In this document: in pieces, positions 10,361 to 22,235 of the stretch | How positions within the stretch are numbered: position 1 is the stretch's first letter | How the letters are laid out: every line of letters starts with the position of its first letter | Assembly (NCBI RefSeq): GCF_002288925.2 | Contig: NW_022097996.1 | Span: forward strand, 13,078,139-13,142,138 | DNA from: Delphinapterus leucas | Lineage: Eukaryota > Chordata > Mammalia > Artiodactyla > Monodontidae | DNA: 64,000 bases | Direction of reading: 5' to 3' | Notes under the pieces: model-generated | Told to the model about the DNA's origin: nothing | The model's database searches: none | Seen by the model: the letters and a program-made list of their open reading frames with translations, nothing else | Translations under genes and position numbers: made by a program

Positions 10361-10499
10361 AGTGGAGGCGGCGGCCGAGGAGGCGGGGACTGCGGGTACC
10401 GGGCCATGGGGATGGGGGGTGGTGGTGAAGACAGCCCAGCAGTGATTCAGCGCCCGCTCCACGTGGGCCCGCGCCGCATCGGACCCCGGACTTTGCTAC

Positions 10500-10720
10500 C
10501 TTGGCCCCGACCCCTCACCCCCAGCTCTTCTTTCGGTGCCAGACCACCTGTCCCCTCCCAAGCCCCCTCTCTCCATTTCTCTTCACCTTCGGATTGCATT
10601 TTACACCCCCAGTGGGAGCATTCACCCAACGCCCTTTCTTTGTTCAATCACTCTCTCACCGTTCGGGCCGCTTTTCTAGCGACCCCCTAGCCACTTTGTT
10701 CTTGTTCTTTTGTTTTGTTT

Positions 10721-10753
<33 letters not shown>

Positions 10754-11060
10754 TTGTAAGCCCTCTGCACTCTTATCTTCACGTTTTTCTCTTCTTTTGC
10801 CCTTTCTCCATTACTTTTTCCTTTACCCATCTTCTGTGCTTAATCACTTCCCCCTCTGTTTGGCATCTCTTCGCCTTCCCACTTTAAAACTTCTTTAGTC
10901 CCACTCACTCCTCCCTTCTCTCTGAGCCCCTTCTTCCTGGACGTTTTTCTTCCCAGTCTTGTCTTTTCTCTTTCTCCTTCCTCCCCTCCCCCTTCCTCCA
11001 GCCCCTCCCCCATCCTCATCTCCCCTTGCCTTCCTCCCCTCCCCCCACTCCCGGTCTTAA
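10500..11060. repeat. Pyrimidine-rich tract with (TG)n upstream of NEFM
   Basis: The plus strand is dominated by C/T runs from about 10500 to 11060. An alternating TG run at about 10727-10753 lies roughly 430-460 bases upstream of the likely NEFM start site. No gene is present. Such tracts can adopt Z-DNA or triplex forms, but no function is shown. Confidence 0.6.
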
Positions 11061-12751
11061 AGCAGCCCGAGACGAGCGCAGGCCCCGAGTTGGGCCTAGA
11101 AGAAAAAAACAAAAAGACTTTGAAGAACGGTCAGCCTGAAGTCTTCGAGAAGGGGACAGAGAGGCTGGGCCGGGGTATTTATTTGTATTAAAAGTGGGAT
11201 ATGTCGCTGCTTTCTGCTTAACGTTTGGGGGACGTCCGCAGTTTCCGCAGGGGCAGAAGGTAAGGCGCTTGTGCTCGCTATGGCGCCGGCAGCACCAAGG
11301 ACAGCGCCCAGGCTGGTTTGCTGGAAGATTCAGCCGCCCTGGGGGCTTGTCGCCCAGCATTGCTTGTCTGGTTAGGTTGGCGGGGGTTTCATTCCCCCCT
11401 TCTACCCGAGTAAATACAATTAAAGCCAGTTTGCAGTGACTCTGAAGGAGCCAAGGTGGGATCTCATGCTAAGATTCCTCTGCAATGCAGGGTGGGCACA
11501 ATGCAGATTTTGAAAACAAATAAAATTAATTAAAGTCAGGTAACAGAGATAATATACTTGTAGCCCAGTTTCAGTTTTCTAACATATGATGGATGTAGGA
11601 AATCAAGAGATACAGGGACTGAAATCTGAAGGTCAAATATTCCTTGGAAAGGGGAATTCGAAATCTGCAGAGATGAAAAGTCCAGGGAAATATAGTTTGT
11701 GACAAGTCTGAACAAAAACAATTGCCTTGTCATCTTTCTGTTCAGTACTCCCTGTTTGTGACTGCGATGACTGAAAAGCACCTGAATTAATTTCAAATTA
11801 ATTTAAAAGTTGCCAAGTTACCATAACTTTGAATAAAACCAGATATTTTTTTTTCTTCCACTGAGATTTTAATGACTGAGTTAGAATAGATTTTCTATAT
11901 CTTTAAACATGTGTATTTAAATAAGGAACCTACACAGACTTCTTGCTGTCTGGTGCACTGTTAACTGTTAAAATGTCCCTTTATTTTGCATTGTGCTTTG
12001 GGGACAATTCAGGGTAAAAAAGTTCAGAATACTACAAGACAAAGTGAAGAGTAGAATGCCTAACTAATGACCACGTTTGCTAGGACCACAGGCACAAGTG
12101 ATTGCATGCAAAATGCTTGTTATGCCTGAGAACAAACGATTGCTTGTGAAAAGTAGAGACCCCAGACTTTTTTTCTTCACAGCTTTCTCCTTGTTTTATT
12201 AAATCACGAGGTCCTATCAATCAGTAAGTAATCAGAAAAGGCTTGGTTTCTAGAGGTATTTATTTTTATAAAATCTCTTGGCCCTTTTGTATTTTAAAAC
12301 AAAACGGGTTAATTTAGGGAGTTCCTTTTGGCTTATTAATGTGAAACTGCAGCATTGCAGGCTCTGTGGGGAAAGGAAGTTCTAGTTTGCTAAGAGACAG
12401 GTTATCTTTCAGGCATGCAGAGTCCATGTCTCAAGTTGTTGGGAGAGACAGGTGACAGAGTGAGGGGATTAACTTGTGCATATTGCAAAAACAGGATTTT
12501 CTGGTTTCAGAGGGATACATTTAAAAAAAAGAAAATCGCCTGTTCTTCTGTTAAGTACTGCCAGTCTCCAGGTTGGACTGTGAAAGATATCATCAGATAA
12601 GGCCAAGTGCTAATTATACAGTAATTGTGCCTTAGTTACTTAGTACTTTCTGCTTTTATTAAAAAATATACAAACCCTTGTCAGTTTCCGGTTGCACGTG
12701 CACTGAAGGCACCTTCTGCCCCTGAGAGCAAACGGTTAAGGAGCAGGCTGC
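11061..12751. other. NEFM upstream flank, nothing recognised
   Basis: Non-repetitive-looking sequence, moderately GC-rich to about 11400 and then AT-rich. No recognised transposon lies within this 1.7 kb, unlike most of the window, so retained regulatory sequence is possible but unproven. Confidence 0.5.
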
Positions 12752-12762
12752 TGCTGTGAGTT

Positions 12763-13266
12763 ATTTATTTTTTTATTTTTTTAGAAAAAATGCCATATTT
12801 TAATAGAAGATCACCATTTATCAGAATGCATACCAGAATACTGCAACAAATTGGTCTTCAACAGAAACAGCACAATGACAGAAAACTTGATATGCTACAC
12901 CTCTGAGGAGTCTACAACCAGGCTAATTGGAAATCAACACACAACTCCCACTACCCCACACACAAATATGTACAGGTTATATAAGCCAAGATTTAGAAAA
13001 CACATTGGAAGAGGAGGGACACACCCACATATGTATTTGTGTGCATGTTTTCCTTGAACACATACAACATTGTTTTCTTTTGTTTTACTCAACTCAAAGA
13101 AATTCTTGATCTAAAATTATTTCATGCTTAACACTATATAAAGGAAATACCATAAAGCAAGTTTAAATTTTCCTGGGAGCTGTTTGTTGCAAGTAAAAAA
13201 TGTTTTGCATTTTTTTAGTGTAAAACTCTGCATAAAAACAGGAGTTGTTATGTAGTGCTTGCCATT
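12763..13266 (-). pseudogene. Probable retrocopy of an mRNA 3' end, source gene unknown
   Basis: Read on the minus strand, about 480 bases of non-coding, 3'UTR-like sequence end in ATTAAA (12803-12798). An A-rich tail follows after roughly 12-15 bases (plus-strand T/A tract about 12763-12785). An 11-base direct repeat, tgctgtgagtt, lies directly beside the tail (12752-12762) and at the other end (13267-13277), as expected for a target-site duplication made by L1 machinery. No reading frame is recognisable. I do not recognise the parent gene; an old non-autonomous element with a similar tail is the alternative. Confidence 0.55.
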
Positions 13267-13605
13267 TGCTGTGAGTTTTTTTCAAGGCTTTGAAATGAGA
13301 TGACTCTGCAGAGAGACATTTACAAGGAATCACATGTCCAACTTCACAATTAGTTTTGCCTTGTATCTAAGCTGGTTTAGAAATTGTTCAGCTTTTAACT
13401 GGTCATGGAAGGAAGAAAGCATTGCGGACAAATGAAATAATGGCTAAATACTGAGGCTAAATCCAGTTAGTGCCTACAGCTTAAAATTATAACTTCAATG
13501 TCGCATGAAGTATTGTTCATTCTGGCCACAACAAGATAATGCAGAGAATTATAACTGTCCAACTTATGAAAGAAAAAAGTTCTCACGGCGTAAAAAATGA
13601 TTGCT

Positions 13606-13797
13606 CCAAGGACCTACTGTGTAGCACAGGAAACTATACTCAATATTTTGTAATAACCTGTAAGGGAAAAGAATCTGAAAAAAAATAGATGTATATGTAT
13701 GTATAACTGAATCACTTTGCTGTACACCTGAAACTAACACAACATTGTAAGTCAACCATACTTCAATAAAAAATAAATTAATTAAAAATAAAAAAAG
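13606..13797 (+). mobile_element. L1 3'-end fragment
   Basis: Phrases typical of cetartiodactyl L1 3' ends occur in order: 'ggacctactgtgtagcacagg', 'gaatcactttgctgtacacc', 'acacaacattgtaagtc', then an A-rich tail. It is the plus-strand counterpart of the minus fragments at 19438, 34269 and 35071. It is 5'-truncated. Confidence 0.85.
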
Positions 13798-16494
13798 ACT
13801 GATCCAGTTCCACATTTAGTAAAATATTTTATTTTACATTAGACTTTTCACTTTAATCACTCTTTCTGAAGGTGAGTTGAAGGTTATGCTGGTCAGTGAA
13901 TTTAGTATACAAACTTTTAAAAAAAGTTATAACATTCTTTTTTCCTTCTTTGTCTCATATTTTTGAAGAACATTTACTACCCTAATATTTTACATAGAAA
14001 GAAATGTAAGCTTTTGTATTTTTTACCTTAATGACACTAAGGCTACAGAATCTTCTGAAAATATTACCAAGAGAGAAAATAAGCATGAGGAATTTTCTGA
14101 ATTTACAACACGGTTGAGTCTGACTATGATACTTTTATAATTTATCTAAATAAGGAAGTTACACATGATTTAAATGAAAGACATTTTAAATGAAATTGTC
14201 TCTGGGTGTTGTACCATAAGCTACAGTGTGTTTTGAATCGATTTATTTCCATAGGGAAATACACAGCATGCTGTGTGTTCCTTCAGTAGGTGAAGTGCAA
14301 ACATTAACTTTGTAGTTAAGAGATAGCTATTGTGAGGTCTTATCTAATGATAATGGGAAAGTATTCTTTGCGTAAGGGGTTTATTCTTTGCATCAAAGTA
14401 AGTTTAGAAAAATAAGGAGCTGGGCATTTCCTTCCTCCTTTCCATATTTCCTTCCATTTTAAAGAATACTTTTTTGATACACAATAATGCAAGGAGGATG
14501 TGAGAACCGGGCAGCAAACAAGCTGCTCCATATGGAAGACACCACTGTCAAATTGGTGGGCTGAATCTCTCCCAGATTTGATGATCTGTACATTGTCCCA
14601 ATCTGCTGTGATGTCTTGAACTTGATCCTTTTGCCTGGGATCAGATATTCTAGAACTCATGATAAGTAATTTTTAAATAAATTGTCCCTTGCTGATTTTT
14701 TTAAGCGATTGTCGATGTAGGAAGCTCGGGACTGAGTCTCCTGGAATGGGAACATGAGAAAATGAACACTGTAATACTTATTTCTACTTGAGCTTCGGGA
14801 TGTCAAAGTTTAAAAGCAGCCTTGGCTTTTGGTCTTTTTTGATTTGAGATGTTGAAAGCAAAATAAAAATATCCTCGCAGGAAGAGGCTGTTTCTTGCCA
14901 GGAAATCGGGATGTATATATCCCTATTGTCTTCAATGAAAACAAGTCCGTCTGAAACACAGGATCCTTTTTCTAATATTAAGCACTGAAACGGTCTTTGT
15001 TTCCCTTGCCAAATATTTTTTGTTGTTGTTGAACATTGCCTTATAGTCCTGTGAGTGACTGTTTTTTATGAAAAGTTAATTGAAGTATTTATGAAATTAA
15101 GAACATTTTATGGCTTTATATTGTTCCAAATACAAACTTAATCAGTTTTGAAATTCTATACCAGAAAATGTCATGTTTTATGGGGGGAAAGACTTATTTT
15201 TCAGCTTTAACATAGCTTGCTGATTTTTTTTTTTTTGCTGTGTAATGCCTTCACCTCACTGCCGGGAATCAGTTCTGCGAAAGCCAGAGGAGAAGGACTT
15301 AGAATTCTTAAAAAGTATTTGAGATAGCCTTGCTAAAAGTGAGTCTTAAAATAAAGTTAAGTAGATGCCTAATAAAACAGCACTGTCGTATTGATTTTTA
15401 GCATGTTTTTAATTGGACATGTTGGCTTTACCTATAAAGCGGCAGATCTTGATAATATGCACTTGAATTTTTAAAACCCTCCATTGCACATCACTTTGCA
15501 CCAGTGCAGCCGTGTCATATTTATGGCATATTTTAATCCCTAGCTTACCAAGGCTTGACTTAGCAAGAGACATAATTCTTTTATTAGAAACTCTTAATTA
15601 AAATGAACCTTGTAAAATTAGAGCAGATCAATGATCTGTTATCTTTGGAACAAATTTCTGAGACGAGCTAAACCCAGGACATAAAACAAAGGAAAAAAGA
15701 AGCCCTACCTAACAAGTCTTATTGTCCCAGGACTGGATTCTTTCTCCATAATCTCAGCGATTCTGAAAAGTAGTATTCTTTCATTAACCTCAGAAAATGC
15801 GCTCCCTGTCATAGCCATCTCTTTTCATTCAGATTGCCAAGAACATCATATATTTTAGAATATTTTTACTCACTTTTTTTTTGGTTACAGTTCACATATA
15901 CTTGTAGAAATTTACAAAATTCAGAGAAACAATAATCGAAGTATTTTCTTCTAGCTTTTCCTCTGTACTTCAAATATAGAGGGGAATCTTTCTGTTTATG
16001 TAATTCCATACCCCGTTTTGTAAAATACATGTATCTGAATATGTAATTTGCTATGTTAGAGGAAGGAATGCGATTCCCTACACCATGAGACCTGGGTTCT
16101 AGCCAAAGACTGACTTTCATTGTCCTCTTTAAAAAAGGATTTTTAAGGGCCCTTTAGATCAAGAATGATAACATAATAATAACAATTAATAATATAAGGG
16201 TAATAATAATAGATCAGGAAAGTCTAATTGGGTCTGAGTATTAATTCCTTTCTCTCTCTGACTGCCTCTCTCTCTTGTTTGCTGAGAGGAGTGTCGTTGT
16301 GGAGTGGAAGGCGGTGATGTGACAGTCAGAAGTGGTGAACTGTAATCTGGCCTCGTCAGGCCTGAATACTGTATATTCCTTTACACTTAATGGTACCCTG
16401 AACCCCAAAGCCATCATCATCACCACCATGAGGTTTTACATGTGAATAACACGTTACGTCAAAGAAGCAAAACATAACTCTGTTATCTCATCTG
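13798..16494. other. Intergenic, nothing recognised
   Basis: AT-rich sequence without a named repeat or a plausible exon. Short trinucleotide-like (ATA/AAT) patches occur near 16165-16210. Open frames here are short and do not resemble known proteins. Confidence 0.45.
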
Positions 16495-16640
16495 GCCTGA
16501 GTACCAGGGGTAGACAGGGTAGAACACAAATTATTATTTCCATTTTACATTTGGTAAAATTGTTGAAGAGGTTTGTCCAAGGCCACATATCTGGTAAGTG
16601 GTGGAGCCAATGCCAGAACTCAGATCTTCTGATAGTACTG
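16495..16640 (+). repeat. MIR SINE fragment
   Basis: The MIR 3' half is visible: 'ttattatttccattttacatttgg...aggtttgtccaaggccacat...gtggagccaatgccagaactcag'. The 5' head is missing. A (CAA)n patch follows at 16643-16660. Confidence 0.75.
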
Positions 16641-16734
16641 CTAACAACAACAACAACAAAATTCCTTTTGTAGGGCATCAAATCCTATCTCCACCAGCAT
16701 GAAAAAAAAAATAAAGGTAGGCAGATATTAGTAA

Positions 16735-16965
16735 TATTAGTAACAATAACTGGTATTAATTAAGTGCTTACTAGGTGCCCAGTACTGTGCCAAGATTTTA
16801 CTGAATTACTTAACCATCACAAAAACCCTTTGAGGTGACACCATTATTATCCCCATTTTGTAGGAAAATACAATTGAACATGCAGGCACAGAGAGGCTAA
16901 GTACCACACACAGCTAGGACATGGTGGGGATGAGATGTGAATCTCTGAATGTCCAACTTTGGAGG
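16735..16965 (+). repeat. MIR SINE
   Basis: 'attaagtgcttactaggtgcccagtactgtgcc', 'ccattattatccccattttg' and 'cagagaggctaagtaccacacacagctagg' are the MIR core and LINE-derived 3' end in order. Limits are approximate. Confidence 0.8.
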
Positions 16966-18637
16966 GAAGATGACCCTCACTGCGGTGTAATACTGCTTCA
17001 AAGACCATGCAGTCCGTCTTAAAATTTTCATTTAAAAGCTAATTGTTTAACTGTTAGATCATATTTTAAAAAATCCAGGACATATGCTGTGAATTCTTTT
17101 GCTGCCGTTTTTCTGCATTTATATAAATATGAAACATTTTAATATTTTTTCAGATAACATTATTTCTTGGTTTGTGATATTAAAACTATTAAAAATGAAA
17201 ACTTTGAATTACTTGTCTTTGTTTTTTTTCTTTATCCTAAATTAATTTTCTATGTAATTTGAAGGACATCTAACTCATTCATTCTAGTTCCTTAATATAG
17301 TTAGTATCCTTAATCATTTATCTATTAATTTAACTGGTATCTTTCATTCATGTTTACATGCACTTTTGGTTTAGTTTTTAGGAGGCTTTAATTTGTACTA
17401 TACATTGATTTATCATATCATTCATTTGCTAATATATCTATATATTTATACTCACTTAAATTAAAAAGAAAATCTTTTAATCACATGTGTTCACAGTTTT
17501 TTGTAGATGTGAAACTCTTGAAACTAAATCTACTTTGAGAGATCTAATAATACGCATTTGAATCTCGGCAGAAGAAATAGCTTGGTCCCCCAGTCTTCAT
17601 CAGGGAAGGCTTACAATGGAACGGCTGGCAAGGAAGCAGCTTTATAAATCTATTAGAACAGTGAAGAGACAGCCATGAATAATTTTAAGTGAATCTCTTG
17701 ATCATCTATCTTATATATTAAAATCAGGGTTATGTGTCTGTGTTTATATAGGTTGCCTAGAGACAAGTCAGCCTTAATCCATTTTTGTTATTTATGGGAT
17801 AAAGTGCTCTGACTCACCCTTATTTTCATTTGTATAAATCTGCTTTGGCTTCTGCTTTATCAGATACGGTCAAGGAAGAGAACTCGTTCCCATTTTTCCT
17901 GAATAAAAGTTGACCTTGAAAAGAAACAACATGTATCTTGTATTAGTTATGATAGCAGTGAGCTTCTGGATTTGGATTACATAAAATTATTAGGAACTGA
18001 ATGCCTAGTGATGAAATTCTTCATTAACCACTGTGACTCATTTAATACAATTTGCTATGCTTCCTGTTAGTCTATGTGGTCCTTCCCTCCTGTCGGGTCA
18101 ATATACCTTAGCAATCTGTTGCCTTCTCGGAAACTCCTAAGAGTGACACGTGCGCCTTCTTGAACAAGGGACATGTGCATGTCGTGATCAAGCCTTTAGG
18201 TGTTTATGGAAGATCCCACATCAATGATAGCCTTCTGCTTCTGGGTTTCTGGTTTCGTTTGTACTCCTATGACTTGGCTCTCAGAAACTTCTACTTCTCC
18301 AAATCTTTTCCATTTTTTCCAGGGAGGAATTCTTCCTCTCCGTCCCTAAAGCTCAGTGTTTGTGGTCTAGTTAGGTACTACCACCTGCTGGACATTTAAA
18401 TAATATCTCAACTCTCTCACTAAACTTAAAATTCCAAGTAGCAGATACCAAGTCTTGTACGTATTTGCGCATCCTACAGTATTTTACCGATAGTAGGTGC
18501 CCGATCAATGTTTGTTGTATTAATGAGTAAATGAAGTTCTACCTTTTTTCTTTCTTTCAACAAACACCAGTCTGTTCAATACCAGACACTGTGCTGGACA
18601 TTGGGGAGTGATATGAAAGACACAATCGTAGCTTGGA
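16966..18637. other. Intergenic, nothing recognised
   Basis: AT-rich unique-looking sequence with no repeat family or coding signal identified. Confidence 0.45.
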
Positions 18638-18649
18638 TGAACACATTCT

Positions 18650-18793
18650 TTTTTGTTTTTTGTATTTTTCCTTTTTTTTTTTGTTTTGGCCACTCCACAT
18701 GCTGGATCTTATTTTCCTGACTAGGGATGGAACTTGTGCCCCCTGCAATGGAAGCGCAGAGCCCTAACGACTCCCCGGCAGGGAATTCCAGTT
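18650..18793 (-). repeat. CHR SINE, short form
   Basis: The minus strand reads ggaattccctgccgggga...gggctctgcgcttccattgcag... into an A-rich tail (poly-T on plus from about 18648). Flanking tgaacacattct copies (18638-18649 and 18794-18805) are the target duplication. Its 5' end is included in the 42-bp tandem duplication that follows. Confidence 0.9.
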
Positions 18794-18860
18794 TGAACAC
18801 ATTCTAATGGAGGATTCAGGCAGGGAATTCCAGTTTGAACACATTCTAATGGAGGATTCA
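18777..18860. repeat. 42-bp perfect tandem duplication
   Basis: Two identical 42-base units, 18777-18818 and 18819-18860, each beginning ggcagggaattccag and ending ggaggattca. The unit joins the 5' tip of the short SINE, its right target duplication and 13 flanking bases. The duplication therefore arose after the SINE insertion. Confidence 0.95.
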
Positions 18861-19437
18861 GGCACGTAAAAACCTAGTTACCACGGGGGAACTGTGGAGC
18901 CACTACCTTTAGCTAAGCTAGAGATAAACAAAGTGCTTCACGGGAGCACGGAGGATGAGCAACTAAACCAATTGGGGATAAAGGTGGAAGAGCCTCAGAG
19001 AGTTTTCTGGAGGGGGTGACACCTGATGTGACTTTTGAGTTATAAGTAGGAAGTGCCTAGATGTAGAAGGGGAGACAGGCAACCACAGGCACTGAGGCGA
19101 GGGTAGACACAGTGCACCCAAAGGACTGTAAGTGAACAGAATAAGGGGAAGCATGCAGCTTTGGCTGGAGCGGAGAGTATGTAGCCGGGGATACAGAGAT
19201 GGGGTCATGTAGCACAGCCTGGAGAAAGGCAAACACATTCCAGGCTGGAGAGAGGGGGAACACATAGCTCAGGATAGAAAGAAGATATTAGGTGAGGTGG
19301 GCAGGATAAGGGACAGGCAGCCCAGGCTGGAGGCAGAAGCAGGGAAGAGACCATGGAAGGCTTCCTATGTCGTGACAAGACTTTTGCATTTATCTTAAAG
19401 CTAATTAGAATTAGCAAAGCATTTAAGACAAATTTTA

Positions 19438-19816
19438 TTTTATTTATTTATTGTTAAAAATTTGTATTGGAGTATAGTTGATTTATAATGTTGTGTTTGT
19501 TAGTTTTTGCTGTATAGCAAAGTGAATCCGTTATACATATACATAGATCCATTCATTTTACTTTATTTTATTTTATTAATTTTTTTTTGGCTGCACTGGG
19601 CTGCACGTGGGCTCCTAGTTCCCCCACCAGGGATTGAACCCACACTCCCTGCAGTGGAAGTGCGAGCCTTAACTGCTGAACCACCAGGGAAGTCCCTATC
19701 CACTCTTTTTTAGATTCTTTTCCCATATAAGTCATTACAGAGTACTGAGTAGACTTCCCTGTGCTATACAATAGGTCCTTATTAGTTATCTATTTTACAT
19801 ATAATAGTGTATATAT
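19438..19816 (-). mobile_element. 5'-truncated L1 tail carrying a SINE
   Basis: The L1 3' end in minus orientation ('tattggagtatagttgatttataatgttgtg', 'cctgtgctatacaataggtcc') is interrupted at about 19560-19696 by a short CHR SINE. Imperfect direct repeats taagacRaaYttta near 19423 and 19817 are a likely target duplication. Confidence 0.85.
19560..19696 (-). repeat. CHR SINE, short form, inside L1 fragment
   Basis: Plus-strand 'ggctgcactgggctgcacgtgg...ccaccagggaagtccc' is the reverse complement of the short CHR form. The L1 text resumes on its right side ('ctttttagattcttttcccatat'), so the SINE is younger than this L1 copy. Confidence 0.9.
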
Positions 19817-20039
19817 GTAAGACGAACTTTAGAAAAATCACATTGGCAAAAGAGGGCAGAATATTTTGGATGGTGAAAGGGGACTGGAAGCAGGGAAATA
19901 TGTTTGCAAGCTATTGCAATCATCCAGATGAGATTGGAGGAAGGTGTCAATTAAGAAGGGTGGGTGAGGAGAGGCAGGGATTATGATAACGAGGACAGGA
20001 TTTGGAGGAACAGGTGAATTGTGGCGTCATCCTCTGTAT

Positions 20040-20430
20040 TCATCTCCGATGGTTGATGTCACAAACTGCCACAAATTTGGTGGCCGAAAAGAACACAAAT
20101 TTATTATCTTACAGTTCCGGAGGTCAAAAGTCTAAAATCAGTCTCAGTGGATTAAAATCAACGGGTTTATGGGACAGTGTTTCTTCTGGAAGCTCTAGGG
20201 AGAATCCATTTCCTTGCCGTTTCCAGCTTCTAGAGGATGCTACGTTCCTGAGTTCACGGCCCCTTCCTCTTTTTTTCAGAGCCAGCATTGGCACATCTTT
20301 CTCCTCTCTGATCTCTGTTCCACCTCACAATTTCTTCCCCTCACACTCTGACCCTCCTGCTGTACATGCTGAATGTGGAGCGTCTGTGAGGCAACCACGT
20401 GAAGAACCTTCCAGGTGTTTGAACGTCCTT
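20040..20430 (-). mobile_element. MaLR/ERVL-like LTR, subfamily uncertain
   Basis: It shares the reversed layout of the MLT1-type LTR at 1660-2016 ('cacaaatttattatcttacagttccggagg', then 'ggctctagggagaatccatttccttgcc'). The sequence differs enough to be another subfamily. Ends and target duplication were not resolved. Confidence 0.5.
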
Positions 20431-20479
20431 GTCTAGGAAGGAAAGCCCCACTCTCTATAGGACAAGTAGTCCAAGCTAC

Positions 20480-20625
20480 GTCTCAGTTTCTTTATTTGTA
20501 AAACAGCAATAATAATGGTACCTATTTCATAACGTGGTTTCGAGGATTAAGTGAAATAGCGTATGTGAAATGCTTAGTGCCTTTGGCAGCGCTCAGTCAG
20601 TGATGGTTATTCCTACTACTATGAT
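20480..20625 (+). repeat. MIR SINE fragment
   Basis: 'ctcagtttctttatttgtaaaac', 'taataatggtacctatttcata' and 'gtgaaatgcttagtgcc' are the middle and 3' portions of MIR. The head is missing. Confidence 0.75.
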
Positions 20626-21079
20626 GGTGATGACTAACCTCACCTCCGTAGTGCTTGGCACAGTGCTGGGCATGGGGTAGGGGTTCCCCATGTACTAGGA
20701 AAGGTTAAAGACAAGTGTGTCACATAACCCTTCCAGTAGGAGTTTAAAGACTTGTCAGAGAGACAAGAATTTTCCCTGGGTAGAAGAGAAGTAAATTGAT
20801 GTGCTTTAGCTCACGAGCTTTGGCAGTAAAAAGGGCTAAGATGATTATAAACCGATTCAGTCAGAATGCTGTTGGGTGCTTGATCTCAGGCATATAGTTC
20901 AATGTCAAGATAACAGAAACATTTATTTTCTCAAATGACCGAGTATGTGGATGTATTTAACAGGACACCCTTCCCTTTCCCCCCTAACTTTCTTGCATAC
21001 AGATATAGCAGACAGAGAAAGTTTCCTGTTTGAGGGTAACACATATAAGGGATCATACAGGGCAGATTACTTCCATTTT

Positions 21080-21647
21080 TAAATTTTTATTTATTAATTA
21101 ATTTTATTAAGAATTTTTTAATACTCAATCTATTTTTTTATTGATGTATAGTTGATGTACAATATAATATAAGTTACAGGTGTACAATATAGTGATATAC
21201 TTTTTTTTTTTTGTCAATCCCAAACTCCCTAACTATCCCTCCCCCACACCCTTCCCCCCTGTAACCGTAAGTTTGTTCTCTGAGTCTGTTTCTGTTTTGT
21301 AAATAAGTTCATTTTTATCATTTTTTTTAGATTCTGCATATAAGTGATATCATACGATATTTCTCTTTCTCTCTCTGACTTACTTCACTCGGTATGACAA
21401 TCTCTAGGTCCTTCCATGTTGCTGCAAATGGCATTATTTCATTCTTATTAATGGCTAATATTTCATTGTATTTATGTACCACAATTTCTTTATCCATTCC
21501 TCTGTCGATGGACATTTAGGTTGCTTCCATGTCTTGGCTATTGTAAACAGTACTGCAATGAGTATTGGGGTGCATATATCCTTTCGGACCAGGTTTTTCT
21601 CTGGATATATGCCTAGGAGTGGGATTGCAGGATCGTATGATAGCTCT
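21080..21647 (-). mobile_element. 5'-truncated L1 with 16-bp TSD
   Basis: About 570 bases of L1 3'UTR and the end of ORF2 in minus orientation, homologous to 22770-23450 and 43300-43990. Perfect target duplications agattacttccatttt lie at 21064-21079 and 21648-21663. Confidence 0.92.
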
Positions 21648-21884
21648 AGATTACTTCCATTTTGTTTTCTTTTTGATCTCCATTCCTTCTCTTGTTACCA
21701 GTTTGAGGAGCTACATGTTGACAAATCAAATGAACAGAACATGTAACTTTGTGTATAAACATTCAACCTTACTAGAGACCAAATCTTTTGTCTCATGGCC
21801 ACCAATGATATATCTGGCAAAGCACAAATCAGAAGTTCCATCCACTTCAGTTCAGGAGTGGAAGCCTCTTTATGGGATGATGTA

Positions 21885-22085
21885 ATACAGCCTGATAGTT
21901 ACGTACCAAACCTAGAAAGTCTGGATCCCCGAGTTCAAATCTGACCTTCAGTACTTCCCAGCACTGTGAATTCAGACAGAGCCACCAATTCCTTCCATTC
22001 ATCAGTGTCTTCATCTGTAATACTGTGGTGACAATATTAGTACCCTCTCATGGAGTTGACTTCCAGCTGTGCTCAATAAATGTTA
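21885..22085 (+). repeat. MIR SINE
   Basis: Degenerate MIR: 'agtctggatccccgagttcaaatctgacc', 'gtcttcatctgtaatac', 'aataaatgttagttac'. Limits are approximate. Confidence 0.65.
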
Positions 22086-22119
22086 GTTACTATTAAACTA
22101 ACCCTTTTCCTATACTTAG

Positions 22120-22235
22120 GCTTTAACGACTTAGCAAGTATTTATTGAGCTCCTATTGTATGCTCGGCACACTTCTGTAAATATCCTACTTCATATTCAC
22201 ATCAACCAAGTGAGATGATACTACACTTTTCTTTC
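22120..22235 (+). repeat. MIR SINE 3' fragment
   Basis: 'tatttattgagctcctattgtatgctcggcac' and 'agtgagatgatac' match the 3' part of MIR. It is short and degraded. Confidence 0.55.

Larger units (their letters stand above)
9030..10470. promoter_or_regulatory. CpG island over NEFM promoter and exon 1
   Basis: CpG is frequent throughout exon 1, the start of intron 1 and the proximal promoter, and drops sharply outside. This is an estimate by eye; island limits were not computed. Confidence 0.75.
18880..20010 (+). repeat. Ancient interspersed repeat, family not named, split by an L1
   Basis: Text such as 'ggtgacacctgatgtgacttttgag', 'gcagctttggctggagcgg', 'ggggtcatgtagcac' and 'gctattgcaatcatccag' matches a widely dispersed mammalian repeat. 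Related text occurs at 63150-63950. An L1 with an inserted SINE (19438-19816) divides it. I recognise the repeat but cannot assign a family name with confidence. Confidence 0.5.

Noticed and set aside
10262..10462. 67-codon N-terminal extension in frame with NEFM
   Set aside because: The TATA box at 10320-10325 lies within it, so most of it is upstream of transcription. The conserved NF-M start MSYTLDSLG is at 10261.
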